A stretch of 64,000 nt of DNA from Aplidium turbinatum (GCA_918807975.1 OU964925.1:32523608-32587607), one strand, 5' to 3'. Counted from the stretch's first letter, positions 10,936-22,705 are shown. Program-made: numbers and translations. Notes: generated by a model from the letters alone, not told the origin.

Positions 10936-12516
10936 CAGTGGTTCTCAACCGGGGGTCCGCGGACCCCAAGGGGTCCGTGAAGCGATTTCAGGGGGTCCGC
11001 GAAAGTTTCCGAGTTTTCAGCATGATTGATAAATTATGAAATTTAAAAATTGTTTGTGGTTTGTTTATGTAGGGGAAGGTGGGGCAAGATGGGACTTGGG
11101 GCAGGACGGGACACCGTGGATATTTTTAAAAGTATTAGCTTTAGCGTCCTCTACCCATTTAGATGTTAAAGGACACCATGATTCTCGATGACTTGCAAAA
11201 AAAAGAGATGTTCAGAGAAAAAACGTGGTCGTGGCAACAAGATAACTGATTAGAGGCTAGTTGCTATAAGAAATCTTATCAAAACTTTTCACATTTTAGC
11301 ATGATTTCAGAAAAATCTGGAAGATGATACGTGGTCTGGAGATACAGTAATAAAAGTGCTTTTTGGGGTATCTGACTTTTTAGATGTGAGTTGCATATAT
11401 AATAAACAAACAGAAAATTTCAAAATGTCAGTCATTGGGGCAAAACGGGACAGAGCTGCTTGGGGCAGGATGGGACATCTGTTCTGCTTATAATGGGCGT
11501 GGCAATTTTGTATGTGATTTTTATGGAAAAAAGTAGTCTGTCATTTTGCCATGATGTAATTACGTGTGCTGTAAATGCAAGTCATTTTTGAAATTACAAG
11601 ATATTATCAGTAGATTTGTGGTTTTACAGGTGATTCCTCATATGAACAATACGCGTCCCGTCCTGCCCCAGGTGTGGGGCAAGATGGGACAAATTAATTT
11701 TTTTTGTTTTTGTTAATTATAAGGTCATGCGATACTAACTGAGTCTTTGTATCTTGCTGGTTGGTAGTGGTGTGCAATAGAAATAATATGACACCAAACT
11801 TACCGATATTGATAAAATAGAATTCTGTAAAACATCGATTAAAGTTAAGTGTCTCGTCCTGCCCCACCTTCCCCTACTAGCCTACAGTGGTTCTCAAATT
11901 GTAAGTCCCAACGCACTGGTGCGTCGTTTGAAATTACAAAGGACATGGCACAAAGGTTTGGTTAGAACTAAAAATATCATATAAATGACTTATAAACCTT
12001 TTAATAAGGTTCAACTTAATTGTTTTGAGACAGCAGGTTGTTGATATGATTAATTTAGACTACTGACTAACGTTTGCATTTCTACCACCATTCACAGTTA
12101 GTCAGCAGTCAATAACCACTCACAGTTTTGCAATGACTGCGATTATAACGAATTAATATTGATTACAAATGAAAAAAGGGAAAAATTCTTTGTAACGGTC
12201 GCAAGTATTCTATTAACTTTTGATAAAATTTATAGAAAAAACATTAAATCAGCATATAGATTACTGATTGATGTTTGATCCTATGTGTCAACATATAGCT
12301 CATAACATAAGTCCATCTCATCAATCGTCAAGTGCGTTGCGAATTCAGCAAATTCTTCTAAGTAGGCTATTTTGCTTCAAAACTTATGTAACATAATATT
12401 ATGATTCCATAAGGAGACGCAATATACCAAAATTTCAAGTAGAATTTTTAGGGGTCCGCGACCGCTTCGAAGGCACCAAAAGGGGTCCACCAAGACAACA
12501 AGGTTGAGAACCACTG
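10936..12516. mobile_element. hAT-type element (CAGTGGTTCTCAACC), 1581 bp
   Basis: Ends CAGTGGTTCTCAACC and GGTTGAGAACCACTG are a classic hAT/Charlie-like terminus. The 8-bp duplication CTGTAGAG is perfect (10928-10935 and 12517-12524). Subterminal GGGGTCCGCGRCC repeats occur at both ends. It contains a complete TA-flanked MITE (11072-11874) and a second hAT-like start CAGTGGTTCTCAAATTG at about 11884 with no visible partner. No transposase is visible. Confidence 0.9.
11072..11874. mobile_element. TA-flanked MITE with GGGGAAGGTGGGGCA termini
   Basis: Termini are GGGGAAGGTGGGGCAAGATG and its reverse form GACGAGACACTTAA read inward from CACCTTCCCC. It is flanked by TA on both sides (10070-10071 equivalent position 11070-11071, and 11875-11876). 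The G-rich phrase GGGGCARRAYGGGACA recurs inside in both orientations at about 11098, 11448, 11461, 11654 and 11676. No coding capacity. The superfamily is not assigned from termini alone. Confidence 0.75.
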
Positions 12517-12724
12517 CTGTAGAGGTTTTACAAAGTAGCAACTAGCCAATTGTACTTTATACGATTTGATTTTGATGCAGATGCCAGATGTAGTCTCTGA
12601 TCTGACTGAGGCGATGTGCACTTATTATTCACTCGAGCATGACGTTGTAAGCAGACTTGGACCACAGTCTCTATATAGAATACTAAAAAGTTTGGGTGTT
12701 CAACTGTTCATCAGGACAATTATT

Positions 12725-13417
12725 GTTTCTAGCACTAGTTGCAACGTTCATCTGATGAAATTGAAAGTAAAAGTAACAACAAACAAGATGGTTTATTGCT
12801 TCACTGACGTTTCGCGCACCATGACAATGCGCATCTTCAAAGCGAATCATACAAAATAAAATTTCACCAGGTGATATACTGCAGTGCGATTAAAGGCAAA
12901 AAAAAAAAAAACACGCAATATTTAAAAAAATTGGCCAATGATGTGTGAGCGGTTACTTTCCACGTTAAATTACGTAAAAAATTCCAACAATAAACATAAT
13001 TGGAAGTTTTTTGCTGGAAGTTTTTACGTAATTTAACGTTGAAAGTTAACACATCATTATAGCCAATCTTTAAAACATTGTGTTCTATTTCTCTTACCTT
13101 CAATCGCATTTTTTACTGTTGGTCGTCAATGTTTCGAATTTTTATGTCTATTGTTGGAAGTTTTTACGTAATTTAACGTGGAAAGTAACCGCTTACACAT
13201 CATTGGCCAATTTTTTAAAATATTGCGTGTTTTATTTTTTCTTGCCTTCAATCACACTGCAGTATATCACCTGGTGAAATTTTATTTTGTATGTTATTCG
13301 CTCTGAGGATGCGCATTGTCATGGTGCGCGAAACGTCAGTGAAGCAATAAACCATCTTGTTTGTTGTTAATTTTACTTTCAATTTCATCAGATGAACGTT
13401 GCAACTAGTGCTACAAA
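12725..13417. repeat. Large inverted repeat with an extra direct copy
   Basis: The left arm (from TAGCACTAGTTGCAACG at about 12731) and right arm (ending CGTTGCAACTAGTGCTA at about 13413) are reverse complements for about 270 bp, sharing TTTCACCAGGTGATATACTG and CGTTAAATTACGTAAAAA. A third, partial copy in the right arm's orientation lies between them (about 13010-13110). No target duplication was identified. ORFs here are by-products of the symmetry. Confidence 0.8.
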
Positions 13418-13722
13418 CGAGTCTCTATATTATTAGTAGCCTATATCCTATAGAGACTGTGATTGGACAACTAGAATTTTTGTAGTCTTTTGAAATTGGA
13501 TTAGAATTATAATTAGAGTAATTTAAGCTTTTACAAATTAGACTAGGATTAGAATTAAAGCTATCCAAGATTTCACAAATTGGAGTAGAATTTAAACTAG
13601 ATTAGAATTAGTTCGACGCAGTTGTCACATTTATAGGCTATCGTTTTTTTTTTGGATAAAAACGCCAATGTGGCAACCCGGGATCAAAGTGTCATTCCAC
13701 CATCACAGCGCCAAAATCACTT
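13418..13722. other. Intergenic with degenerate TTAGAATTA repeats
   Basis: From about 13467 the sequence has repeated GATTAGAATTA/AAATTAGACTAG blocks beginning with GGACAACTAGAATT. The matching reverse phrase CTAGTTGTCC occurs at about 16585 beyond the hAT, so a larger element may have been split by that hAT. This is weakly supported. Confidence 0.3.
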
Positions 13723-13730
13723 ATTGTAAA

Positions 13731-16260
13731 CAGGGCCGGATTAAGGGTTTATGAGGCCCTGGGCTGAGCTGAAAGTGGGGGCCCTTATCAAGTGACATTT
13801 TTCGCTAAAAACGTTATCGATCAAGACGTTAAAAGCATTTCTCAGCAGCTGGGGGCTCCGCCTCCAAACCCCAAGTTGTGTGTATTATGTAGTTGGTACT
13901 GTGCTTTTGCTGCATTTGGGATCCAAAAAAGCGATTAAACAGGAACATTATTTTTAGAACAACAAAATGACATAATTCGTTTAATGCTGACTTTATTAGA
14001 GGGGCGCAAACTCTCGCCACTATTCTCTAGGTACGCCACTGTTCTCTAGTTGTCTTTTTGAAAGCAAAACCATTCATTTTAGATCAGATCAACAAACGTA
14101 TCTGTTTGTGAGATAGGCCATCACTGTTCAAAGTGAACTCGATCCTTTCTCCACAATTTTTAGTGGCGACACTTTCAATACAAATTGCTTATAGGCGATT
14201 ATTGATATATGATAACATGTTCATTTTGTGCAATACTGTAGTGTAGGCTATTGCTCAAAACAAAGAAATTTGCCCAAAGAAAATTGTGAGGAAAAACCTT
14301 TTTACTTTTCAGCAGTATTTCTTCGGAAAAGACTCGTTTTCTGGTTGAAAAGCAAATTTAGGAATGACAATAAACTTTTAGTGCTTGGTGTGAATGGTGT
14401 CGAATACTTAAACACAAAACTATTGAGATACAGAGCGATCAAACTAAGCTTAATGGTTTCATAAAAAACTAAACGTTTGTTTTTGGCCGCAACTTTATGT
14501 ATGAACTGTAAATTGTTTGTCAGCTTCACACGATAAAAACAGAATCATATTCATATAGGAGTATAGGCCATAAATCAAAAATGAAACCGCAAACTGGTAG
14601 GAGGTACTGGTAGTCATTTTGTTTGCTGCCCTAGAAAATTGTTCATATCAACTCAAAATTGACGCTTTTTTGCTTTTCTCGTGGCAAAATCGCTGATCAA
14701 TTCTTCAAAATTCAATAAATCCAAAATATCGTGTTTATAATGCTTAGAAGCGAAAAATTCGACACTCGCTCTTGCCGCGAAAAATTTCGAACTTCGTTTT
14801 TGATTCTCTTTAATTTTGAAAAAGATCTTTTTCCACTGCAGTTGGAGACCATCATACACAAATACATTCGCAGAGCAACGAAGACACTGGGAAATGTTTC
14901 AACGCACCTGTTTTCCCTTAGAAGTAAGAACATGTTGAGCTCAACACTATTTTCCACTTTGTGTTTATCAGGGTTTTCTGAGACTTCTTTTTCACCATCA
15001 GCAGTTTTCACTTCGAAAAACTCTGCAAAATGAACTGTTTCAGTTGAAAAATTGGCTTCAAAATGCATGGGATATTCCTTCATCAATGCAACAGTAGCTT
15101 GATGAATCTCGTTAGGGCTAAGATCCGTCAGTTTTGAAATGAAATCAAACTTACTTTCGACGTCACGGTATGCTTTCAAACGCTTATCCAGTTCTGCAGA
15201 TGTCAATTATGGCAAGATACACTTATCTTCTAAATTTATCTCTTGGGGAAAAATCGTTGGCTCTGTAAAGGGCTCATCAAAATGCTTATAACGTTGGGTT
15301 TGAATTCGTTTTGAAGAACCTGCGTAGGTGTTGGATCCACATTTCTTCTTACTCTTTTCTTCATACGTTTCAAAGTTGGATCTTTCGCTTTTGACAAAGC
15401 TCATGAGACTTTGTAACAACTGTAGGCTACTGCATTATTCAAACACAATTTTTGAAGGGACAGGTTTGTTTTTTGAAACCTTTCCAAAATTGCATTCCAC
15501 ATTTCAAGCAAAATAGCTGTCTCCAGTTGTTTCAACTTTTTTACAAATCCTTCTCCTTCGACTTTGCTCTCTCGAGGTTGAGCATCATCAGAGGCAAATT
15601 CTTCAAGCGCTAAAATGGTCGCACTGTAATATCCTTTGTTTAATGCACTGACTGCATCATATCTAGCTGACCATCTTGTATCAGATAATGTCTTTAAAAC
15701 AGGCAAACCATCTAGGAATTTTCGATGGACTTGCCAACGATGAGTAGACGAGACGTACCATGAATAAAGGCTTTGCAACAATTCAAAAAGCGCAGCGGCA
15801 GAACGGCATGTTTCTACAGCACATTTACCGATTAAATTAAGTGAATGTGCTGTGCAAGGCACATAATGAGCTACACTACATTTCTCGCGCAGAAGAGCTT
15901 GAAGACCGTTATACTTGCCACTCATATTGGAAGCATTACCATAACTTTGACCACGGCAGTCTTCAATGTTGATATTAAGCTTTTTCAAAAACTCCAAAAC
16001 AATTTTGGCGATTTCTGCTCCTGTATGAGAGTGCATTGGTACAAATTTTAAAAATCGCTCGATTGGACCTTGTTTCGAAACGTATCATATTATCACTGTC
16101 AGTTGGTCAACATGTTCTAAATCCGGTGTTGAATCTACAGAAATAGAAAAGTACTTTGCTGCTATCACAGATAAAACGTTTTTTTCTTTGAGGTGGGGCC
16201 CCCAAAAAGTGGGGGCCCTGGGCTTCAGCCCAGTCCGCCCCCCCCCCTAATCCGGCACTG
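13731..16260. mobile_element. hAT element (CAGGGCCGGATTA), 2.5 kb
   Basis: Ends CAGGGCCGGATTA and TAATCCGGCACTG. Flanks ATTGTAAA (13723-13730) and CTTGTAAA (16261-16268) match at 7 of 8. G-rich subtermini containing GGGGGCCC lie at both ends. Unlike most elements here it still carries transposase sequence on the minus strand, but with frameshifts, a stop and no N-terminal part. It is therefore a dead derivative of an autonomous element. Confidence 0.85.
14712..16195 (-). pseudogene. hAT transposase (ZMYM/DUF4371 type), decayed
   Basis: Minus-strand pieces in order: about 16195-16040 encodes a segment ending YFSISVDSTPDLEHVDQLTV with an in-frame TGA where RYVS is expected (TGA-TAC-GTT). 16036-15401 encodes SYGNASNMSGKYNGLQALL, VPCTAHSLNLIGKCAVE and SDTRWSARYDAV, the RNase H-like core of ZMYM1/DUF4371-type hAT proteins. 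15419-15207 is frameshifted relative to it. 15206-14712 ends with FPSVFVALRMYLCMMVSNCS then ERSFSK-like GKRSFSKLKRIKNEVRN, the hAT C-terminal dimerisation domain. The N-terminal zinc finger is missing. The gene fills the element at 13731-16260. Confidence 0.85.
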
Positions 16261-16268
16261 CTTGTAAA

Positions 16269-18938
16269 CGTCATAATATACATTGTAACGTCAGTGATTT
16301 GATGAAATAATCGAATTTTTCATGATTTTGCTTCTCTAGGGATGGAATGACATTTTGATCTTGATCGTTTTTTTATAGCATTTTCTTTGTATAAGGTTGA
16401 TAAGAGCAGAGCAGAAGAGCGCAGTATCCTTCCATTTGCCAAAAATACTGTTGGACAAACTAAAATGTGTAGCAAAACTGGAGATTGGATAACAACTACA
16501 ACTAGGGCAAACAAGTTTTTACCGAATTAGATTGCAATTACCGACATTTCGCTCTAATTTATTGAATTAGACAACTAGAATTACCTAGTTGTCCAAGTCT
16601 AGTTGTAGCGTCTGAAAGCAGCTTCCTTCGACTGTATAGACCAACATGAGCGGGCATGCTAACAAGCAACGTGCGTTACAAATGTATCCTGTTCTTTGAC
16701 CTTTTCTTCAACAACCAAGAAAATTGTGCATATGACCTCAAAATTCAATAGTTTTGTCAAGAAAACTATTAGCTCGTACGAGTGTCTGCTCTTGAGATGC
16801 CGAAGGATATCGGTTCGACAAAACCCAAACTTGATTTAAACAAGGCGACCCTATCGATGTTGATGCGTTATTGCGACGCCTTTAAAAAGTAAATAAATTT
16901 TTTGACTTTCTTTTCAATTATAGCACAACCCAATTTTTTATGGCTTTTCAAATATGAGTAGGCCTACTGAAATACTGTTTCGATTTTTAATTTCTTTTTT
17001 AATTTTTGTAGAATTTAAAAATTTCTCTGGGTAGCCTAAGTTTGCCTTTGTTAAGACGAGATGCGACCAGTGGCTTACACTTACACAGGGGGCGTTGGGC
17101 CACGGCGCCATGCCCCCCACCCTTAAAAAATGTTAATTTTTTTAGCATTGTTGTGATTGTGTAGTGCAAATATGTTATTGAGCTTATTTAAAAGTGGTCT
17201 TGGGTAGCAAAAAACCGTATTAATCGCCTCTCGTACCTGGAGGGAAGGGGGGCACAACTGATTAAAAACCCACTCATTTCAGCTTGTTTAATGTTTGTTG
17301 GCTATTTGTAACGAAAAAATGTTGCTGAATATTCTCGAAGCTCGATATTCAACAGCTCAAATTACGCAAGGCCCTATATTTACCGCTTCTAAAACTCTAG
17401 TTAGTGGGCCCAGCATATCAATGTTTAGTGGTCCACCCATATTCATATTTAGGCTACCTTGTGCAGCGTTTTGCATTAATCGGTTTTATACTTGTTCCGG
17501 TGGCTCATTTTCTTAATTGTTTCTGCGCACGCGTCACATAATTCGTCAGCGTTTTACCTGCGGGAAGGCGCCTTCTCAAAGGTAGAGCCAATATTGTTTC
17601 ACTGTTTAGTTTCAATCACTTCAGTTTTTTGCTAATGCCGTCCGGATGACTGAGATCTTTTGGTTTTGATATTGTTTGGTGTTTGTAAAAATCTATTTTT
17701 AATCCTTAGATGACACTAACAAACTTCCCTGACCAGCAAGTCGTAAAAAATACCAACAGGCTACTAAGTTACACGCTTGCAAACTTTCGTTGACTTTCGG
17801 CGAATCTGTCACTCATTCAATTGCGAAAATAAAAACGGCAACAGCGCTATGACGTCACCATAAGTGGAAAGGATACATTCTTTCTCTGTGTTGGCTTGGT
17901 AAGGTATAGTACGACTACTGCAAAACGTGAATGCGTGGATCTCTGTTGGTCTAAAACTCTAAAGCATGTGTAAAATAAGAATTACCGAAATAAAAAGTGA
18001 ACTTGTTATTACTACAGTATCAGGTTTAGATCAAATAGGTTGAGTTTATTTTTATCAAACAACATCTCAATTCAATTAGAATTGCAGTTGCGTGGGGCTA
18101 CAATTTTGATAATTTTTTATTTGTCCTAATCTGCTTATAGCCATTTGCAGTGTAACAACAGTATCTCACAAACAGTAAGTTACCCCGTGGCCTACGAGAA
18201 TATACACGGCCCTACAGTTTGCCTTGAATGGCAAAAATTAGTAGGGTAACTTTTGTCATGAAGTGGCTGACTTTCTAGCGCTGTATCAAATGATAACATG
18301 ATAGTTGTATTTCTACAGCACACCAGCCAACAAATTAGTCCTTTTAGCATTGATTTAACATTTACAGGCGTTGAATCAAAATAAAAAAGAAGTGCTTTGC
18401 TCAACAGCAGAGGTTTTTGTAGCTATTGACTGCAATCCTAATATAGTTCAAAGTGATCCTTTGAGTAAAACCAAATAAAGCATAAAAGCAACTTTAATTC
18501 GACATTTCAAGTGCATAGTCAAACTAAACACAAAACATTAAGCAACAATTGCAGTAGAGTGACGTAAACCTCAGACGAGAATAATGATAGGACGCCATTG
18601 TTGTCAGACATTAATCAACCACGAATAAAAGTGAGCACAGTAAAGAATTAGTATGCACGCGTCAAAACAACATTGTGAACTTAAAATAAAACGTAAAATG
18701 TTAACAATCTTTTGCTTTCTCTCAGCTAACGTGCATAAAATGGAACAACGGTTAGAATGCAACGTTTTTTTTGAGGATTTGCGAAGCCGCTTAAATTATG
18801 TGCAAAATGGAGATATCGTATTTGGCAACTGATGTCACAGTTAGTTACTGTCCTCACGTAATTAATTCTATTTCAACTGCTGTACAATACTGACCTAAAA
18901 AGATACAATACTATACGTAGATATCACAACAGCCAGGA
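16269..18938. other. Intergenic, 3' flank of the P-type transposase
   Basis: No gene supported. A tRNA-like B box GGTTCGACAAAACCC occurs near 16812. A G/C-rich hAT-like stretch near 17080-17120 (CACAGGGGGCG, then CCATGCCCCCC) has no partner end. The sequence ATTGATTTAACATTTACAGGCGTTGAATC near 18350 resembles the interior of the MITE at 22778-22872. The ends of the P-type transposon are expected near here, but I could not pair inverted repeats. Confidence 0.3.
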
Positions 18939-21542
18939 TTAAATGTCGCGCTTTCGCCGTTTATGTTTGAAATGCAATATTGCGTCTTTTCGCACTGAAT
19001 CACTGGACATTTTTTGATTATTATTAAAATACACATTAGTTATAATTACATTCACAAACTTGATGTTTGCAAAATGCTTTTCACACAAAAAGCTAAATGG
19101 CATATCATTTAAGAGCAAAATATTTTCTGCAGCAGTTCTTTCACTCAGTTCACTTTGTCTCATCACGCTGAGAGCAGTATTTAGCATGGCAAAACATTTC
19201 GATGTGTACTGAGCAAGATCAACAGAAGGCAACGTTAAACCACCTCGTGACAGTTTCAAAAGATAGTCATATTCATTGACAAAAGGTTCACTACTAGAAG
19301 AAATTAACAATGCATTGCATTCAGCACACTGTGAACGTTTAACGATTTTTTTTGCACAGTACCCTGCCACGACCGCTGCAACTTCAACAGCGTTTTTATC
19401 CAAGCAACAGTTTTTAAGTTCTTCAGAAATATTGTTTAGTTTGTTTCTTAATGTTAACAAAGCAGTATCGTTGATATCAGGCCGAATGTCCGCATTCCAT
19501 ATGGAAACCGATTCTTTTAAAAGAGTCTTAATAGCTAAAATTCGTTGGGAAGTTTCAACTTCACGCAACCCTACTAAAAACCGTCCACCACTCATTTGTC
19601 TATATTTTGAAAATGTAAGTTCCAGCGGATCTGTTTGGAAACGAGATGTTAAAACGAATCCAAAACCATCTTCCAACAAATCTTCTATAAGTGAAGCTGT
19701 ACATTTCAGTGTAGAGATCATAGCAGAGCTGGTTTGTTTACTTAAAGTGAATTTCTTGGCGTTTGGACACTGCATATCCGTCCACATCTGAAACCATTCA
19801 GCTAACTGTCTGAAAAACTTTGGTTTGTTGTCATTTTGCACAGCAGCATTTCCAAGGCGGTAATTTGAGTTAAATTGTTGCTTGCTGTTGCTTATCGTCC
19901 ACCATATGTTAATTATCTTTAAAAAGTTAGATGCATCTGGTCTGTCTCCATAGTAACTTTCAATAGCAGCTGATGTGGTCGGATCAAAAATTGCAAGTGC
20001 AAGTGGAGCACTTTGTTTGTTGTCACCAGGATGTAAAGATTTGTATGACAACTTGAATGCTTTACGTAGATTGCCTTGTAACTTTTGGTCTTTATCATAA
20101 ACATATTGAAGTAATCGCCATGAAATTTCTCCTCCGGGTAAGCAAATATCATCAAAAAAACCATCAAATTGAAATGCGGGAAATATAAAGCTACCAGAGT
20201 TTAATAGGTTGTTTCTGATATTTTTCATGAGGTGAACAGAATCAAAAAACATGTATGAAATAAGTTCTGGTTTGCTGGGATGATTAATTGCATTTACATG
20301 TGATGCAACGCCATACTTACGATATAAATCTGCAAATGCAGCAACATTTGAGGAGTGATTGTCTGATATGATGGCACGTACCTTAAACCCAACTTCATGA
20401 AGACATTTTATACTTTCATCAATATGAGATGCTATCCATTTTCCTTCAACTGTTATTTCAGGAACAGCCTTAATTACAAACGGTATATTTTTTCTGAGAC
20501 CTACAATCATAAAAGTCATAATTCCTTTGTATAGATTTCCATTTGGATCACTTCCAACAAGCTGCCCACTGTGATACTGAACACCTTTTTGAAGATACAT
20601 TTCGTCAATTAAAAGCACAACTTCTTTGTCAAGTTTTTCTTGCTGAAGTAATAATTTTGCTGTCTTCAAAGGTTCAATCCCTCCCTTACTCAGTTTACTT
20701 AATAAACTCAGTGATGGCAAAGGAAAGTTTTTCAGCATCAGTTTGTATGCTGGGAGTGAAGTGTATCTCAAAATAAGTGGAAACTGCAAAAGATCAGCAG
20801 AATACTTTGGACCATCAGTGGTTTTCTTGTATCTTGATCTGGTCAGTTCATCAAGAAGAGGATGCAATTGATCTTTATCTTCTGCAGTGCTGTGTATATA
20901 CGATGGAAAGTTTTCTAAAGCAAACTTGCTTTTTAGCTTACAATTACCACCTTTTCTAAACCAATCAGGCAGTGGTATAGGTGATGACTTGTAAAATAAC
21001 TTAACATGCATTGATCGATCAACAACAATAGTCTCTGTTACAACAGGAATGTCATAAATTTTGCAGTTTTCAAGTTTGTAAAAGGTACTTTCTTCCAGAT
21101 TTAAGTTGTAATCTTTGGGACAGAGACTTGTGTCGATATTGGTAAAATCTCTTATTTCATCACAAACTTTAAAGTCAATTATTTGATCTGGTAATGTGGT
21201 TTGCCTTGAAGGTGGTTTTCTGGAGGTTGAAGGTGAAGGCAATACCGAGGAGGGAATGTTTTGTACTTCACCATAAATTGATGGAATAGGATCCAATTCC
21301 CATCGCAATGTTGTGCGGTTGCCAATCTTAAGATATTTAGACTCAAAATGCTTTGCACATATCCCACAACTTTTGCTTGGCTTCCATTGTTTTCGATTGA
21401 CAAATCGAATCCACTTTTGACACAAAGCAACTTTGGTTTGAGGAAAGTTAAAAACTGGATGCTTTTCTGGAACCACAACTATATCATTCAGTCGTTTTCG
21501 ATATCCAGTTTTGCATAACACAACAGAACACGTTTTTACCAT
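18939..21542 (-). CDS. THAP-domain P-element-like transposase, intact
   Basis: A single uninterrupted ORF of 867 codons from ATG 21542. An upstream in-frame Met at 21596 lies in a younger hAT insertion and is rejected. Residues 1-90 form a THAP zinc finger: MVKTCSVVLC with two Cys, FNFPQTKVALCQKW, and CGICAKHF giving the Cys-x2-His pair. The RNase H-like core has VVLLIDEMYLQKG (Asp about 313), RAIISDNHSSN (Asp about 394), FFDSVHLMKNIRNNLL, and after the insertion domain TDPLELTFSKYRQMSGG carrying the likely catalytic Glu (about 641). A C-terminal GYCAKKIVKRSQCAEC segment follows. Length and order match THAP9/P-type transposases. No frameshift or stop is present, so it may be autonomous or domesticated; the transposon ends were not found. 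Confidence 0.9.
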   Translation of the reverse strand: MVKTCSVVLCKTGYRKRLNDIVVVPEKHPVFNFPQTKVALCQKWIRFVNRKQWKPSKSCGICAKHFESKYLKIGNRTTLRWELDPIPSIYGEVQNIPSSVLPSPSTSRKPPSRQTTLPDQIIDFKVCDEIRDFTNIDTSLCPKDYNLNLEESTFYKLENCKIYDIPVVTETIVVDRSMHVKLFYKSSPIPLPDWFRKGGNCKLKSKFALENFPSYIHSTAEDKDQLHPLLDELTRSRYKKTTDGPKYSADLLQFPLILRYTSLPAYKLMLKNFPLPSLSLLSKLSKGGIEPLKTAKLLLQQEKLDKEVVLLIDEMYLQKGVQYHSGQLVGSDPNGNLYKGIMTFMIVGLRKNIPFVIKAVPEITVEGKWIASHIDESIKCLHEVGFKVRAIISDNHSSNVAAFADLYRKYGVASHVNAINHPSKPELISYMFFDSVHLMKNIRNNLLNSGSFIFPAFQFDGFFDDICLPGGEISWRLLQYVYDKDQKLQGNLRKAFKLSYKSLHPGDNKQSAPLALAIFDPTTSAAIESYYGDRPDASNFLKIINIWWTISNSKQQFNSNYRLGNAAVQNDNKPKFFRQLAEWFQMWTDMQCPNAKKFTLSKQTSSAMISTLKCTASLIEDLLEDGFGFVLTSRFQTDPLELTFSKYRQMSGGRFLVGLREVETSQRILAIKTLLKESVSIWNADIRPDINDTALLTLRNKLNNISEELKNCCLDKNAVEVAAVVAGYCAKKIVKRSQCAECNALLISSSSEPFVNEYDYLLKLSRGGLTLPSVDLAQYTSKCFAMLNTALSVMRQSELSERTAAENILLLNDMPFSFLCEKHFANIKFVNVIITNVYFNNNQKMSSDSVRKDAILHFKHKRRKRDI

Positions 21543-21583
21543 AAGTCTACTGATTAATTGTCTTGAATGTGAATTATGTAACC

Positions 21584-22705
21584 CAGGGGCGTGCAACCTT
21601 TATTACAGGAGGGCCAAATATAAATAACTGGGTGAAACCGCGGGCCGCACGTTTATTTAACATATGATTTCTAGTAGTTGCAGGCACAAAAAAGTACTTT
21701 GTTTTTGTTATACATGTTATTCTTATGGCATTATTAGGGGTTATCTCTTTGCAGAAATAATAAGTCAAGATGCATAAATTTCTAAAGAAAACTGCTATTT
21801 TAATTTATTGTCACACCAACTTTATACGAGTTCAGTGAAAAGTTTGCAGCTGGCTTTTTTTCCCGACTGCTTTTTCCAATTTACTTTAATGGAAGTGCTC
21901 GCAATTCGAAGTCCATTTCCAAGTGTTCGTCTGTCAGAACCATGACCTTGGTCAGAACCGATCGATAGGAAAATTTCATGACGCCTATTTTAGAAAAAAA
22001 TTGTTAGCACAAATACGTTGAGCCAAAAAGAGCTATTTTTTAAGCCATGAGTTTTTTCAAATGTGGGAACTCACCTTGGTTGAGATGTTTTCGGTAAACA
22101 TCGCAAAGATTCATTTCTAATTAGCCTATAGGCTACTTGCTTTCAAATCCGTTTTCTCTTGAAGATCAATCAGTTCAAGATGGATATCAGCTGGTGCTTT
22201 GTGAATGTCTGTGTTGAATGGCGAAGAGAATATACCAAACAAATGTTTATGAGATTTGAAGTCCTTGAAACGAGCCAAAAATTCATACAACAATTTTTCA
22301 TGTTGGTATGCAAATTCAGTTTTCTTCTCAGGATGCATTCGATAGTCTCTCCAAATTGGAAAGTGAAAAAGATTTTCTGTCTGTGTGTGAGCTTTCCAAA
22401 GTCGTAATTTGTTCATAAAGCCTTTTATGTGACCATATATTTTTCGTTCCAATGATTAAATGCAATGGAATTGTGGTAACCGGTGGGAGATTTTAAAATG
22501 GTTAACAGAAGGTGTTAAATCTACAGTAGACCTACAATAATTCACTCCACAATAAATTGTTCACACGTAGGCCTACCAGACAAAACTAAATTATAAACAC
22601 GTTTCGCGGGCCGTGCACAATACAAAATTGGCACAACTTTGCGGGCCACACAATTTTTCTTCGCGGGCCACATTTGGCCCGCGGGCCGCACGTTGCACAC
22701 CCCTG
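21584..22705. mobile_element. hAT element (CAGGGGCGTGCAAC), 1122 bp
   Basis: Ends CAGGGGCGTGCAACC and GTTGCACACCCCTG. A perfect 8-bp duplication ATGTAACC lies at 21576-21583 and 22706-22713. Subterminal GCGGGCCGCACG occurs near both ends. It retains a transposase fragment on the minus strand. It sits about 40 bp upstream of the P-type transposase start codon, so it may have altered that gene's promoter. Confidence 0.92.
22126..22452 (-). pseudogene. hAT transposase fragment (FAM200/GTF2IRD2-like)
   Basis: 108 codons. GFMNKLRLWKAHTQTENLFH, then YEFLARFKDFKSHK, FSSPFNTDI and LELIDLQEKTDLK match the middle of Charlie-type hAT transposases as seen in FAM200, EPM2AIP1 and GTF2IRD2 proteins (pattern FxxKLxLWxxQ...RFxDF...FSxPFxxD...LQxELIDLQ). 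Both the upstream BED finger and the C-terminal dimerisation domain are absent. It is a deletion remnant inside the hAT at 21584-22705. Confidence 0.8.

Larger units (their letters stand above)
10799..12546. mobile_element. Hairpin MITE split by a hAT insertion
   Basis: The left arm TAGTTAGTACTTTCTAAAAC...TCTACAGCCTGTTTCAC is mirrored by GTGAAACAGGCTGTAGAG and, beyond the hAT insertion, GTTTTACAAAGTAGCAACTA. In its centre at about 10862-10901 is a perfect inverted repeat (arms GTCCTTATTCAAATAGAAG, two-base loop AA). Removing the hAT at 10936-12516 and one target copy gives a continuous palindrome of about 160 bp. Confidence 0.7.

Noticed and set aside
12864-13277. Similar ORFs on both strands (hydrophobic, poly-Phe/Lys)
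   Set aside because: They are the two sides of the large inverted repeat, not genes.
21543-21596. Upstream in-frame Met for the THAP transposase
   Set aside because: The extra 18 codons lie partly in the hAT insertion and its target site; the THAP domain starts properly at MVKTC (21542).
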